Shown here: positions 55,619 through 64,000 of the stretch, piece after piece
Layout: each line of letters starts with the position of its first letter
Position numbering within the stretch: position 1 is the stretch's first letter
Assembly (NCBI RefSeq): GCF_005144585.1
Contig: NZ_SSMQ01000041.1
Span: 46,790 to 110,789 of the forward strand
Length of the DNA stretch: 64,000 nt
Source of the DNA: Polyangium fumosum
GTDB taxonomy: Bacteria > Myxococcota_A > Polyangia > Polyangiales > Polyangiaceae
Direction of reading: 5' to 3'
Program-made: the position numbers and the translations under genes
Notes under the pieces: generated by a model
What the model was told of the DNA's origin: nothing
Databases searched by the model: none
Seen by the model: the letters and a program-made list of their open reading frames with translations, nothing else

Positions 55619-56659
55619 CTACCGACCTCCCGCAGGCGCGCGGCGTGGCGCGGAGGGCGCCGCGGACGCGGACGCAGAAGGGATCACGGAGGGGGGCGGT
55701 GCGGCGGCGCCGAGGGTGCTCGCGTTCGTACAGGCACGAACGATCTTCGGGGAGAGCTCGATCGGGTCGAGGACGAGCGCGGGATCGGCCTCGCGCCAGG
55801 CGAGACAGGAAGTCTCGGCGAGGCCCTGGGCGTCGAGCGCGACGTAGGCCTCGACGAGGCGCTGGTGGATCTGCGCGAGCTGCGTGCGCGAGAGGTCCCC
55901 CGAGCCGAGCATGCGGCTCGCGCGCGCCACGGCGTCGACGTACCGGCCGTTGCGCACGTCGGCGGCGAGCTGCGGCAGGTCGGTCTCGACGCGGCGCTGG
56001 GCGTCGCGCGCGCGGCCTGCGCCTTCCGAGCGGACGAGCGCGCCGGCGCTCGCGGCGAGGGTCTTTCCTTCGGCCGTGAGCTCGAGCTCCGTGAGCGGCA
56101 CGAGCACCACGTCGCCGCGCTGGAGCGCCTCGCCGCCGAGGCGGTTGTACCGATCGAGCATCCACGCCTTGTCGCGCTGGCCGAGGAAGCGGTAGGCGAC
56201 GGTCAGCGTGGAGTCGCCCGGACCGGCGACGTAACGCAGGTTGTAGGGGACGCGGATCTCCTGGCCTTCGGTCGGCTGGATCCAGGGCTTGGCTTCGTTC
56301 GTGAGGGCGAGGACGTCGCTGCGATCGGGGTGGCCGAGCAGCGTATCGGCGAGCGAGGTCCAGGTCTCGCCGGCGGCGACGCGGTGATGCCCGACGGACG
56401 GGATCTCCAGGCGCATGCCGGGCACGATCGACAGGCCCCTGCCTGCGTCGAGGGCGTTCGCGGAGACGAGGATCTGCTCCATCTCGACGCGGCCGTACAC
56501 GCGCTCGGCGATCTGCGCGAGCGTCTCGCCGGCGCGGACGACGTGCGGGAATGCGCCTGCGGGTCGGGCGGGGACGAGGAGGAGGGCGAGCGCGGTCGCC
56601 ACGCCTGCGAGGGGGATCCTCCGCGGGCCGTGCCGGCGACCGAGACCTTGGCGAAGCAC
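55619..56659 (-). CDS. exported LysM-domain protein
   Basis: 346 aa. Signal peptide (PLAGVATALALLLVPARPAGA). Three LysM-like modules: HVVRAGETLAQIAERVYG (about 38-55), HRVAAGETWTSLADTLLG (about 92-109) and a weaker one at YVAGPGDSTLTVAYRFLG. LysM binds peptidoglycan GlcNAc. The C-terminal half is helical, Arg-rich, ending in an Ala/Ser/Pro tail. Upstream of the kinase in one unit. Confidence 0.85.
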   Translation of the reverse strand: MLRQGLGRRHGPRRIPLAGVATALALLLVPARPAGAFPHVVRAGETLAQIAERVYGRVEMEQILVSANALDAGRGLSIVPGMRLEIPSVGHHRVAAGETWTSLADTLLGHPDRSDVLALTNEAKPWIQPTEGQEIRVPYNLRYVAGPGDSTLTVAYRFLGQRDKAWMLDRYNRLGGEALQRGDVVLVPLTELELTAEGKTLAASAGALVRSEGAGRARDAQRRVETDLPQLAADVRNGRYVDAVARASRMLGSGDLSRTQLAQIHQRLVEAYVALDAQGLAETSCLAWREADPALVLDPIELSPKIVRACTNASTLGAAAPPPSVIPSASASAAPSAPRRAPAGGR

Positions 56660-56758
56660 GCTCCGAGCGTACCAGACGGACGCGAGGAATGGCGACCGGT
56701 TACGCCCGCGGGGGGCAGAGGAAGGACGGCTCTGCCGCCCGACCGGAGCCCCCGACCG

Positions 56759-57085
56759 TCAGGCCAAGAGCGCCTCCAGGAGGGACAGGCTCTCCTCCTC
56801 TTCCGGATCGACGGTCCCGTCGGCCTTGACCATGCGTCGCGCGAAATCGAGCACCATCTGCCGGTGCGCGCGCGGGATGGCGGCCGGGTCGACCTCCTCG
56901 GCGCGCGGCGGCACTTGCAGCCAGCCCTCGACCTGCTTGGCCTCGTCCGGATCGAGCTTCAGCTCCTTGACCATCTTGTGGACGAGAGCGCGCTCCTTGG
57001 GCTTGATCTCGAGATCCGCCCAGGCAAACGAGCACACGAACCCCATCACCCGGAGACGATCCTCGCGGCTCAGGTTCTTCAGCAT
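56759..57085 (-). CDS. TerB/DjlA-type helical protein
   Basis: 108 aa. Helical bundle with the TerB-like acidic motifs FAWADLEIKPKERALVHKMV and VKADGTVDPEEEESLSLL, an EF-hand-like acidic pattern. Family members are linked to membrane stress and tellurite resistance; function here is not defined. It lies 12 bases after the glycosyltransferase-like gene. Confidence 0.75.
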   Translation of the reverse strand: MLKNLSREDRLRVMGFVCSFAWADLEIKPKERALVHKMVKELKLDPDEAKQVEGWLQVPPRAEEVDPAAIPRAHRQMVLDFARRMVKADGTVDPEEEESLSLLEALLA

Positions 57086-57097
57086 GACGGTACTCTA

Positions 57098-58573
57098 TCA
57101 GACCTGGTCAGGACGGTGGGGAACGTCTACGGCCGCAGCGGCGGGCGCGGCGAGCGCTCGGGAGGGTCGAAACACGAGGGCCGCGAGCAGGCAGAGGACC
57201 GGCGTGATCACCACGTGATACCGGTCTTCGCCGAAGAAAACCGCGTGCGTCAGCGCCACGGTGGCGACGGCGAAGACGAGGTACCCGACGCTCGCGTTGC
57301 GGGCGGGCGCGCCCGGGAGCGGCAAGGCGCCGAAGAGCACGATCAGCAGGGCGAGCGGCCAGAACGGATGTGCGTCCGCGGAGATGCCGTGGAGGACGAC
57401 GCCCACGACCGCGAGCAACGCGGCGATCTGCGTGAGCCGCGCGCGGAGCGGCAAACGCCCGAGCGGGGAGGCCACGAGGCCGAGCGCGGCGAGCGCGAGC
57501 AGCACGACGTGCACGGCGGTGAGCACGGCGCGGCCCGTGGCTTTGCGGGGCTCGGGCCAGGCCGCGGGGTTCGCCTCGCCGAGGTAACCCATCGGGAACG
57601 ACTCGTGATCGAAGGTGTGGCCGAGCTTCTTCGGGACGAGCGAGAGCCAGCGGATCGGGTCGTTCGTGATCCAGCGCAGGCCCTCGTCGCGCCAGCATTG
57701 ATCCTGCTGGACCTGGCCCGTGACGACCTTGCAGCCGTCGCTCGCGCGCAGCGTCTCGAAGCGCCCCGTCGCGTGCGGGGAAGCGCCGATCGCGAGGTTC
57801 CAGCCGGCGTTCGTCGACACGAAGGCGCACCCGTCCATCACGCGGCAGTTGCGCGCGGTCCAAGGCACGACGACGAGCACGGCGGTCGCGAGCGCGAGGC
57901 CGGCCGTGACGAGACCCTTCTTCAGCTTCGTCCGAAGCGTCCCGTCGCCCAGCGTGAACAGACCCAAGGCCGGCGCGCAGAGCAAGCTTTGCGGCCGGAC
58001 CAGCGTGGCGAGGCCGAGCGTGAGGCCCGCGAGGAGCGCGCCGCGCAGGGGTTTTTCCTTGGCGTCCCGCGCGACGAGCCACCCCGCCGCGACGAGGCCG
58101 AGCGCGGCGAGCGGCTCCGTCATCACGAGCGCGGCGTAGATGATGAGGCCGGGATCGAGCGCACAAAGCAGGCCCGCGGCGCGCGCACGGTTCTTCGTCG
58201 TCGCGTACCGCGCGAGCCTGTGCACGAGCACCGCGACGAGCGCGCCCGTCACGGCATTGACCACGGGCGCGGTCGCGGGGCCTGCGCCGAAGAGGCGGTA
58301 GAAGATCGCGAGGAAGCCGCTGTAGCCGACGGGGTAGTGGCACCACGGGTGCCAGATGCGTTGTCCCCCGACGACGACATCGTCGGAGTAGCCGAGGCCC
58401 TCGGCGATGCGGCGGGCGCCGAAGTCGTAGTAGTGCCCGTCCCACACCGGCTCGCGGGCCCAGGCGATGGCGACGTAGAGGCGCGGCAGGAGCGCCAGCA
58501 CGAAGAGGGCGGCTGAAAAGAGCCGATCCCGTCCTTCGTCCGAAGGCTTATCCACTGCTCCTCGCGCGCCCAA
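57098..58573 (-). CDS. polytopic membrane glycosyltransferase (ArnT/PMT-like)
   Basis: 491 aa, about 10-12 hydrophobic helices. First outer loop has EPVWDGHYYDFGARRI with an Asp/His cluster typical of GT-C enzymes, and DPGLIIYAALVMTEPL is the conserved MTEP helix of family-39-like transferases. It would move a sugar from a lipid carrier outside the membrane. The start at 58573 overlaps the end of the MinD-like gene (58548) by 26 bases; a later start is possible. Confidence 0.8.
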   Translation of the reverse strand: MGARGAVDKPSDEGRDRLFSAALFVLALLPRLYVAIAWAREPVWDGHYYDFGARRIAEGLGYSDDVVVGGQRIWHPWCHYPVGYSGFLAIFYRLFGAGPATAPVVNAVTGALVAVLVHRLARYATTKNRARAAGLLCALDPGLIIYAALVMTEPLAALGLVAAGWLVARDAKEKPLRGALLAGLTLGLATLVRPQSLLCAPALGLFTLGDGTLRTKLKKGLVTAGLALATAVLVVVPWTARNCRVMDGCAFVSTNAGWNLAIGASPHATGRFETLRASDGCKVVTGQVQQDQCWRDEGLRWITNDPIRWLSLVPKKLGHTFDHESFPMGYLGEANPAAWPEPRKATGRAVLTAVHVVLLALAALGLVASPLGRLPLRARLTQIAALLAVVGVVLHGISADAHPFWPLALLIVLFGALPLPGAPARNASVGYLVFAVATVALTHAVFFGEDRYHVVITPVLCLLAALVFRPSRALAAPAAAAVDVPHRPDQV

Positions 58574-60179
58574 GGGAGAGATCTCGCAGCCTTCGCGAGT
58601 ACGTCTTCGCGACCTGCGCAGGGTCGAGCTTCAGGTGCTTGGCGACCTGCTGGACGAAGCCCTGCACGTACACGAGCGCCGGCAGATCCCCGAACGACTC
58701 GTTCTCGATCGCGTTCAGGTGCGCGACGTTGATCTTCGTGCGCTGCGCGATCTCGGTGATCTCGATCCCCTGCGACTCGCGCACCTTGCGCAGGAGCGCG
58801 CCCGTGAACTGCGTCTCGGCGTTGATCTCGCGCGCGAGCTCGGCCTGGAGCATGGCGAGCTCCGCCATCTGCGCGGCGTTGCTGCTGCGCTGCGGCACCA
58901 CCGTGGCCGGCGTGTCGTCGGGGAACGTGGAGAGGTCGTAGGCGCGGCGGCGCACGGGATCGAGCAGCGTGTCGTGCGCCTCCTCGATCCGCGCCTGCAC
59001 CTGGCGCAACACCTCGGGCGCGACGACCGAGCAGAGCGGCAAGCTGCCCTCGCGGAAGATCTCCCGCTGCCGCTTCACGGCGCGGCGGATCTCGTCGTCG
59101 GCCGCGGTGCGTGGCACGCCCAGCACTTCGTACAGCGTGGCGGGCAAGGCGGCGGCGCGCTGCTGGGTGACGGGCGCGCGGGGCGGGAGCGCGCCGCCGC
59201 GGGTGCTCTGCGCGGCGAGCAGCGCGAGGATGCGGCGCGCGACGCGCTCGATGTTACGCGCGCTCTTCGACGTCGGGCTGTCGATCAGGAGCGGCTGCCT
59301 GCGCCGCACCGTCAGCCACACGGCGTCGTCGTGCTCGATGTGGCCGAGGTTCTCGAGCGAGATGCCGAGGAAACGCTCGGCGATCACGGACATGCTCACG
59401 CCGAGGTCGAGGTCCGAGCGCAGGCGTGTCTGCCCGACGACGAGGTGCGCGGCGACGCGGAGCATCTCCTCGGCCGCGACCTTGGCCACGCCGTCGTCGT
59501 AGCGCTTGATCTCCGCGACGATCGCGGGCGGCGGGGCGAGCGGCGGCAGCGCCGCGATCACCCGCTCGACGAGGCGCAACTTGAAGCGCTCCTTCGTGAG
59601 CGCGCGCCGCAGCACGCGCAGGTAGAGCGCGCGGCAGAAGCGGTACGTCGTCTCGATCGCGAGCGGCTCGGGCGCCGTCACGCAGATCCCCACGTCGGCC
59701 TGGAGGAAGAGATCCAGCGTCGAGGCCGTCGTCGAGGCGCCGAGGTTCAGCAGCACGTAGTCGACGTCGAGCTTCTCGATCTGCCTCGCCCAGTGCGACC
59801 CGCGGTTCGGGCGGATCGGCGTCGCCGTCATGGGATCGTAGGCCGTGGGCAAGAGGCGCAGACCCGGCACGATCGTGCTCACGGGCTTGGCCTTGCCCTC
59901 TTCGAGCGCCTCGCTCGTCACGAGCGGCGGCGTCTCCAGGCCGAGCACGCCGTGCAGGTTCGAACCGAACGGATCCGTGTCGCAGACGACGACCTCGCGG
60001 CCGAGCTGGGCGAAGTAGACGCCGAGGTTCACGGTGAGCAGCGTCTTGCCGACGCCGCCGCGCCCGCCTCCCACGGCGATCACCCGCCGCGTGCGGGCGC
60101 CCGAGGCTGACTCGATCATGGGCGGCGGCGGGATCGTGGGTGTCAGCCGCTCGTTGTCGTCGTCTCCGGGCACGGGCAC
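58548..60179 (-). CDS. MinD/ParA-type ATPase fused to J-like and RodZ-type HTH domains
   Basis: 543 aa from GTG 60179 (GTG 60173 or ATG 60119 also possible; the longest frame would overlap the divergent gene). The ATPase has Walker A GGGRGGVGKT (37-46) and VVCDTDPFGSNLHG. At about 350-420 sits a DnaJ-like J domain (TLYEVLGVPRTAADDEIRRA...RRRAYDLST) without the HPD triplet, so it should not stimulate Hsp70. At 460-525 a RodZ-type helix-turn-helix (RESQGIEITEIAQRTKINV). Possibly a cell-positioning or cytoskeletal scaffold; function inferred. Confidence 0.85.
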   Translation of the reverse strand: MPVPGDDDNERLTPTIPPPPMIESASGARTRRVIAVGGGRGGVGKTLLTVNLGVYFAQLGREVVVCDTDPFGSNLHGVLGLETPPLVTSEALEEGKAKPVSTIVPGLRLLPTAYDPMTATPIRPNRGSHWARQIEKLDVDYVLLNLGASTTASTLDLFLQADVGICVTAPEPLAIETTYRFCRALYLRVLRRALTKERFKLRLVERVIAALPPLAPPPAIVAEIKRYDDGVAKVAAEEMLRVAAHLVVGQTRLRSDLDLGVSMSVIAERFLGISLENLGHIEHDDAVWLTVRRRQPLLIDSPTSKSARNIERVARRILALLAAQSTRGGALPPRAPVTQQRAAALPATLYEVLGVPRTAADDEIRRAVKRQREIFREGSLPLCSVVAPEVLRQVQARIEEAHDTLLDPVRRRAYDLSTFPDDTPATVVPQRSSNAAQMAELAMLQAELAREINAETQFTGALLRKVRESQGIEITEIAQRTKINVAHLNAIENESFGDLPALVYVQGFVQQVAKHLKLDPAQVAKTYSRRLRDLSLGRARSSG

Positions 60180-60265
60180 GCCCGGACGTGTACCACAGGA
60201 TCCGCTTGGCCAGCCCAGGACGCGCCTGTCTCGACACCTGGGCCCAACCAAGCTAACCGCCACGC
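60180..60265. promoter_or_regulatory. short divergent promoter region, MinD-like gene versus DUF1015
   Basis: 86 bases separate the chosen starts. Both promoters must be here unless either start lies further inside. No clear box was recognised. Confidence 0.3.
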
Positions 60266-61489
60266 ATGGCCAAAGTCCGCCCCTTCCGCGCCTTCCGCCC
60301 CCCGCCCTCCTTGGCCCTCGACGTCGCGAGCCCGCCGTACGACGTCATCTCCACGGCCGAGGCGCGCAAGCTCGCGGAGGGCAACGCGGCGAGCTTCCTG
60401 CACGTCTCCCGCCCCGAGATCGACCTCCCCGAGGGCACGGACGAGCACGACGACGCGGTCTACGCCATGGGCGCGCACAACCTGGCGAAGCTCATCGCCG
60501 AAGGCGCGCTCGCCGCGGACCCCGAGCCGCACCTCTACCTCTACGCGCAGACCATGGGCGACCACCGCCAGATCGGCGTCGTCGGCTGCGCGGCCGTCTC
60601 CGAGTACCTCGCCGAGACGATCAAGAAGCACGAGAAAACCCGGGCCGACAAGGAAGACGACCGCACGCGCCACATCGAGGAGCTCGCCGCGCACGACGAG
60701 CCCGTCTTCCTCACGTACCGCAAGGACCCCACGATCGACGCGCTCGTCCGGGCCTCCACCGAGGCGCCGCCGATCTACGACTTCACCACGAAGGACGGCG
60801 TCGGCCATCGCTTCTGGGTGCTCGGCCGCGACGCCACGCGCGCCCTCGAAGAGCGCTTCGAGGAGGTCCCGTGCCTCTACGTGGCCGACGGCCACCACCG
60901 CAGCGCCGCCGCGGCCCGCGTGCACCAGACCTATCGCGGCGACGGCCGCGAGCACGACGTCTTCCTCGTGGTCGTCTTCCCGCACGACCAGATGAAGATC
61001 CTGCCCTACAACCGCGTCGTGCGGGACCTCGAAGGCCGCTCGCCCGAGGCGATCCTCGAGCGCCTCCGGTCCGTCATGCAGGTCGAGCCGCGCCCCGACG
61101 GCCTCGCCGCGACCCCGCCCGAGCCGCGCACCTTCGGCGCGTACCTCGCCGGCAAGTGGTACCTCCTCCGCGCCCCGCAGGATCCCGTTCGCGCCGAGGA
61201 CCCGGTCGCCTCGCTCGACTGCTCGATCGCGCAGGACCTCCTCCTCGGCCCGATCTTCGGCGTGAAGGATCCTCGCCGCGACAAACACGTCGACTTCGTG
61301 GGCGGCATCCGCGGCTACGGCGAGCTCGAGCGGCGCGTCGACGCGGGGGATTTCACCTTGGGCCTCCACCTCTACCCGACGCAGATCGAGCAGCTCTTCG
61401 CGGTGAGCGACGCGGGCCTGCTCATGCCGCCGAAGAGCACCTGGTTCGAGCCGAAGCTCCGGAGCGGCCTCTTCGTCCACACCTTCTGA
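60266..61489 (+). CDS. DUF1015 domain protein (HTH-less, phosphoserine-linked family)
   Basis: 407 aa. MAKVRPFRAFRPPPSLALDV and ASPPYDVIS open the DUF1015 family; YVADGHHRSAAAARVHQ is the conserved central motif and KPGFI-type end is replaced by FVHTF. The family's reaction is not established with certainty; it is often beside serine/phosphonate genes, but none are here. Cytoplasmic. Confidence 0.87.
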   Translation: MAKVRPFRAFRPPPSLALDVASPPYDVISTAEARKLAEGNAASFLHVSRPEIDLPEGTDEHDDAVYAMGAHNLAKLIAEGALAADPEPHLYLYAQTMGDHRQIGVVGCAAVSEYLAETIKKHEKTRADKEDDRTRHIEELAAHDEPVFLTYRKDPTIDALVRASTEAPPIYDFTTKDGVGHRFWVLGRDATRALEERFEEVPCLYVADGHHRSAAAARVHQTYRGDGREHDVFLVVVFPHDQMKILPYNRVVRDLEGRSPEAILERLRSVMQVEPRPDGLAATPPEPRTFGAYLAGKWYLLRAPQDPVRAEDPVASLDCSIAQDLLLGPIFGVKDPRRDKHVDFVGGIRGYGELERRVDAGDFTLGLHLYPTQIEQLFAVSDAGLLMPPKSTWFEPKLRSGLFVHTF

Positions 61490-61546
61490 AGCGCCTGGCC
61501 GCTTGCCGAGCGGCCTTTTCCGTGGAAACGAGACTGCCCCACGCCG

Positions 61547-62134
61547 ATGCCCCTCACGCGCCGCCAAGCCCTCGCCTCCGGCCTCGCCCTCCTCACGCTC
61601 GGCGGCGGCGGTTACGTCTTCTGGGCGGCGTCTCGTTTCCCGCCGGACACCACGCCCGAGGGCGCCTACCTGCGCATCGCCTATAACCTCTCGCAGGGCG
61701 ACGCCCGCACCTGCTTCCATTACCTCGAAGACTCTGCGCAGCACGCCGCCTACAGCATCCGTGATTACCGCAAAAAGGCGAGCGAGCGCATCGCGCAGGC
61801 CTACCCCGAGCCCGAGCGCACGCGATTGGTCGACGCGTACCGCACGCACGCGACGGCCGAGGACGGGGCGGACGTCTGGGTGGACCTCGCCACGAAAAAG
61901 GGATTCGTGACGCGGCTCCGGCGGGACCTCTCCGGCATGGCGAAGGTCGAAATCGTGGGTGAGCGGGCGACGGTGGAGACGGCGCGCGGGACGCGGTATG
62001 GGTTTCGGCGGCGCGAGAATGGGATCTGGGGGCTCACGTTGTTCACGGCGGATCTCGTGGCCGAGTCGGAGCGGGCGGCGCGGGATTGGGACATCGTCGA
62101 GCGCGCGGCGAAGGATTACGAGCGAGGGCGTTAG
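61547..62134 (+). CDS. Tat-signal-like exported protein of unknown function
   Basis: 195 aa. N-terminus TRRQALASGLALLTLGGGGY has a twin-Arg pair followed by a hydrophobic stretch, resembling a Tat or N-terminal anchor. The mature part (about 40-195) looks like a small alpha/beta cone (TPEGAYLRIAYNLSQGDART, MAKVEIVGERATVETARGTR), as in NTF2/SnoaL-like lumazine-binding folds. No catalytic residue is seen. Confidence 0.65.
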   Translation: MPLTRRQALASGLALLTLGGGGYVFWAASRFPPDTTPEGAYLRIAYNLSQGDARTCFHYLEDSAQHAAYSIRDYRKKASERIAQAYPEPERTRLVDAYRTHATAEDGADVWVDLATKKGFVTRLRRDLSGMAKVEIVGERATVETARGTRYGFRRRENGIWGLTLFTADLVAESERAARDWDIVERAAKDYERGR

Positions 62135-62145
62135 GAGCGATTCCG

Positions 62146-62682
62146 ATGGCAGACGACGACGACGATCTCCAAGGGCGGCTCGACACACTCACGGTCTCCG
62201 AGATGCGGCGCCGTGTCGACCTCGTGGTGGCTTTTTTGCGCGAGCAACGCCGCGCGCTCGCGGTCGAGGTGGGCATGACGCTCGAGGACGCCCCTGGGCC
62301 GCGGCCCACGGTCGACCACGAGCAAGGGCAGCGGCACTTGCAGGAGCTCATGGAAATGCTCCCGCTGCTCCGGAGGCGGCTCACGCCGGAGGAGCGCGCG
62401 CGGATGATGCCCCGGAGCGAAGCGCGGTCGGAGCAGATGAAGGAGGTCTTGGACGAGCTCGCCTCGCAGCCGGAGCTCTTTGATTCCCTCATGGAGGAGG
62501 GGGGACTCGACTACCGGCACGAGGACATCGTGCGGATGCGCGAGGACATCGAGAAGATGGACATGCTCAAGGACGTGGAGCGGGAGCTCCGGCTCCTCGT
62601 GGAGGAGATGCGCGCGTACCGGGAGCGGCTCGAAGCGAGCGTCGCGGACATCATGAAGAAGGCGGGGGAGCCTTCGAATTGA
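62146..62682 (+). CDS. acidic helical protein, 178 aa
   Basis: ATG 62146, preceded by TTAGGAGCG. Nearly all helical, with two long coiled-coil-like segments (about 15-60 and 120-175; EEMRAYRERLEASVADIMKK at the end). Opens with MADDDDDLQ. No domain recognised; likely a structural or adaptor protein co-transcribed with the preceding gene. Confidence 0.65.
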   Translation: MADDDDDLQGRLDTLTVSEMRRRVDLVVAFLREQRRALAVEVGMTLEDAPGPRPTVDHEQGQRHLQELMEMLPLLRRRLTPEERARMMPRSEARSEQMKEVLDELASQPELFDSLMEEGGLDYRHEDIVRMREDIEKMDMLKDVERELRLLVEEMRAYRERLEASVADIMKKAGEPSN

Positions 62683-62716
62683 GGGGGCAGCCTGCTCGAC
62701 AGCCGATTGAAGATCG

Positions 62717-63622
62717 TTACTCCTCCTCGACGACGCGGATGGGGAGCCACTTGAACCCGGTCACGCCCGCGTCGCGGAAGATGCGCCAGACCTTCGGGGT
62801 AACGACGAAACTGGGTTGTGAGAGCACGGCCGTCTTCAGGTCGCCGTTCCACCGCGCACGACCGAAGTGCTCCCACATGCGGTTCACGTCCTGGGCCCCT
62901 TCGAGGTCCTTGGCGCGGTAAACGAGGCGCAGGGGCTCCGGGTGCATCAACTGCACCTTGCTGCGACGGCAAGACTTGCACACGCGGTCCCAGGAGACCC
63001 CCGTCGACCGCGGGGACATCGGGTGCAACGTGTGCGAAGCCCATAATTGCCGCCAGGGCAGCTTGAGCTGCCGCATGTCCTCCTGCCTCGCGTACACGCT
63101 CCGGAAGGAGAGCCCCGAGAGCCCTGCGCCTTCGAGCGTCCCGCCCAGCCGCTCGTCCACCAGGACCTCGCTGTAGCTACCCACGGCGCGAAACTGCCCG
63201 AGCTTGTCCATGCTCTCCGCGTCGGACCCATCGAGCACGTACGCCGAGGTTTGTCGCATCCCTGCGCCGCACGTCGGGCATGCGGTCGAGAGGTCGTAGT
63301 CCGTGCCAAACCGGGGGCCTCCGAGGACTTCTACTTCAAGGGTGCCCGCCATCTCGATCAACGGCGCGGCCTCGAACTCCTCGTCCGTGTACTCGTCCCA
63401 GCGATCCTCGAACCATTCAACCTTGTGGACGAGAAGGAGTTGGAGGAGGAGAGGCAGACGAGGGTCGTTCGCGTCCAGTCGGACATCGACGAAGATTTGT
63501 CCGAGGACTGGCCTGTCTCTCACCTCCGCCACATCGGGCCCGCAGCCCGAGGGCGAAAGAACTGTTTGCTCCCGCCCCGGGATATCATTGCCATCGAAGC
63601 GTACGTGCACCTTGGTTTTCAT
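62717..63622 (-). CDS. double-CXXCG immunity protein (SitI6-like)
   Basis: 301 aa. Two zinc-ribbon knuckles, CPTCG (115-119) and CKSCRRS (215-221), about 100 residues apart, define the double-CXXCG family that myxobacteria carry in many copies as immunity proteins to Sit polymorphic toxins exchanged during outer-membrane exchange. No signal peptide, so it acts in the cytoplasm. It lies 29 bases after a toxin-like reading frame, matching the toxin-immunity order. Subfamily name is from memory of the family and should be treated as tentative. Confidence 0.75.
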   Translation of the reverse strand: MKTKVHVRFDGNDIPGREQTVLSPSGCGPDVAEVRDRPVLGQIFVDVRLDANDPRLPLLLQLLLVHKVEWFEDRWDEYTDEEFEAAPLIEMAGTLEVEVLGGPRFGTDYDLSTACPTCGAGMRQTSAYVLDGSDAESMDKLGQFRAVGSYSEVLVDERLGGTLEGAGLSGLSFRSVYARQEDMRQLKLPWRQLWASHTLHPMSPRSTGVSWDRVCKSCRRSKVQLMHPEPLRLVYRAKDLEGAQDVNRMWEHFGRARWNGDLKTAVLSQPSFVVTPKVWRIFRDAGVTGFKWLPIRVVEEE

Positions 63623-63651
63623 CAGCTATGTCCTGCTGGCTCCCGCTGGAA

Positions 63652-63936
63652 TCAATCCAGGAAATAATGGGCGATCGCCTTTCGCCAGTGCGGTCTCGAT
63701 TTGTAGACGGACTTGTACACGGCCCAGAGCTTGGCCAGGTCTCCCCGCGCGATGCCCTTCGTAGCCTCGCGGAGCTCGTTTGTCACCACCGTGTGCTCCT
63801 CGCTCGAGAGAATCACCGACGGACCATCCAGGGGATCGAGGCTGACGTGCTTCATCCTCGCAGTCTCGTAGAGGTGGTGCGCTTGCCGTGCGACCAGGAA
63901 AGACTGGTCAGGAAGGATTGAACATGCGAGGTTCAT
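63652..63936 (-). CDS. toxin-like C-terminal fragment upstream of the immunity gene
   Basis: 94 aa from ATG 63936. Composition is that of a toxin C-terminal domain: QAHHLYETARMKHV with an HH pair, SVILSSEEHTVVTNELRE and a terminal basic helix (SRPHWRKAIAHYFLD). In the same frame, coding-like sequence (GPGGFRTHWTTIQNF) continues upstream to a TAG at 63993-63991, so the present ORF may be the end of a longer toxin gene cut by a nonsense change. Family of the toxin is not assigned; nuclease-like is a guess. The gene's true 5' end, if any, lies beyond the window. Confidence 0.5.
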   Translation of the reverse strand: MNLACSILPDQSFLVARQAHHLYETARMKHVSLDPLDGPSVILSSEEHTVVTNELREATKGIARGDLAKLWAVYKSVYKSRPHWRKAIAHYFLD

Positions 63937-64000
63937 GAAATTCTGAATCGTCGTCCAGTGGGTGCGAAACCCACCCGGCCCAGGGTGGACCTACACCAGC

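Overview
The window is GC-rich, densely packed DNA from what looks like a large-genome myxobacterium, most likely of the Polyangium/Sorangium type. The evidence is three Hanks-type Ser/Thr kinases in 64 kb, a protein ending in a MYXO-CTERM-like sorting tail, a TIGR02266-like PilZ protein, a double-CXXCG protein of the myxobacterial immunity type, many Ser/Gly-rich lipoproteins, and frequent 4-bp ATGA/GTGA gene overlaps. The taxonomic placement is inference; no rRNA or tRNA gene was seen.

Layout. 1-4.9 kb: the 3' end of a DUF3604 protein, a PAS-PAS histidine kinase and an SGNH esterase lipoprotein. 4.9-8.6 kb (minus): an operon of two phage-collar-like secreted proteins translationally coupled to an Eco57I-type adenine DNA methyltransferase. 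8.7-18.8 kb: a type VI secretion island with a DUF2169 protein and, on the minus strand, vgrG-PAAR and an FHA-DUF4123 adaptor-vgrG-amidase-amidase chain in which consecutive genes overlap or lie close. 19.1-25.2 kb (minus): a compact operon of kinase/AAA/TPR regulator, Big_2 domain protein, YcaO and TfuA. 25.4-27.0 kb: a CdtB/DNase I-like protein followed by an unrecognised 227-aa protein, then (minus) an FHA-sigma-54 activator.

28.9-36.9 kb is accessory DNA: a 43-bp tandem repeat, a lipoprotein, a hotdog thioesterase, two secreted proteins, and a tandemly duplicated array of an unrecognised secreted protein (B) and cytoplasmic partner (A) in the order B-fragment/A1, B1, A2, B2, A3, followed by a gene remnant. 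36.9-62.7 kb is more ordinary: uvrC with an acidic insertion, an HtrA-like protease, kinases with TPR/LysM partners, M23 peptidase, PilZ, acyl-CoA ligase, ATP-grasp enzyme, a regulator without the sigma-54 contact loop, a MYXO-CTERM protein, a glycosyltransferase-like membrane protein, a MinD-J-HTH fusion and DUF1015. The right edge holds a double-CXXCG (SitI6-like) immunity gene preceded by a toxin-like reading frame with an in-frame stop.

Main candidates for undescribed biology are the A/B paired array, the kinase-Big_2-YcaO-TfuA operon, the collar-lipoprotein/methyltransferase operon, and the CdtB-like pair. Functions for these are inferred from domain type and gene order only.
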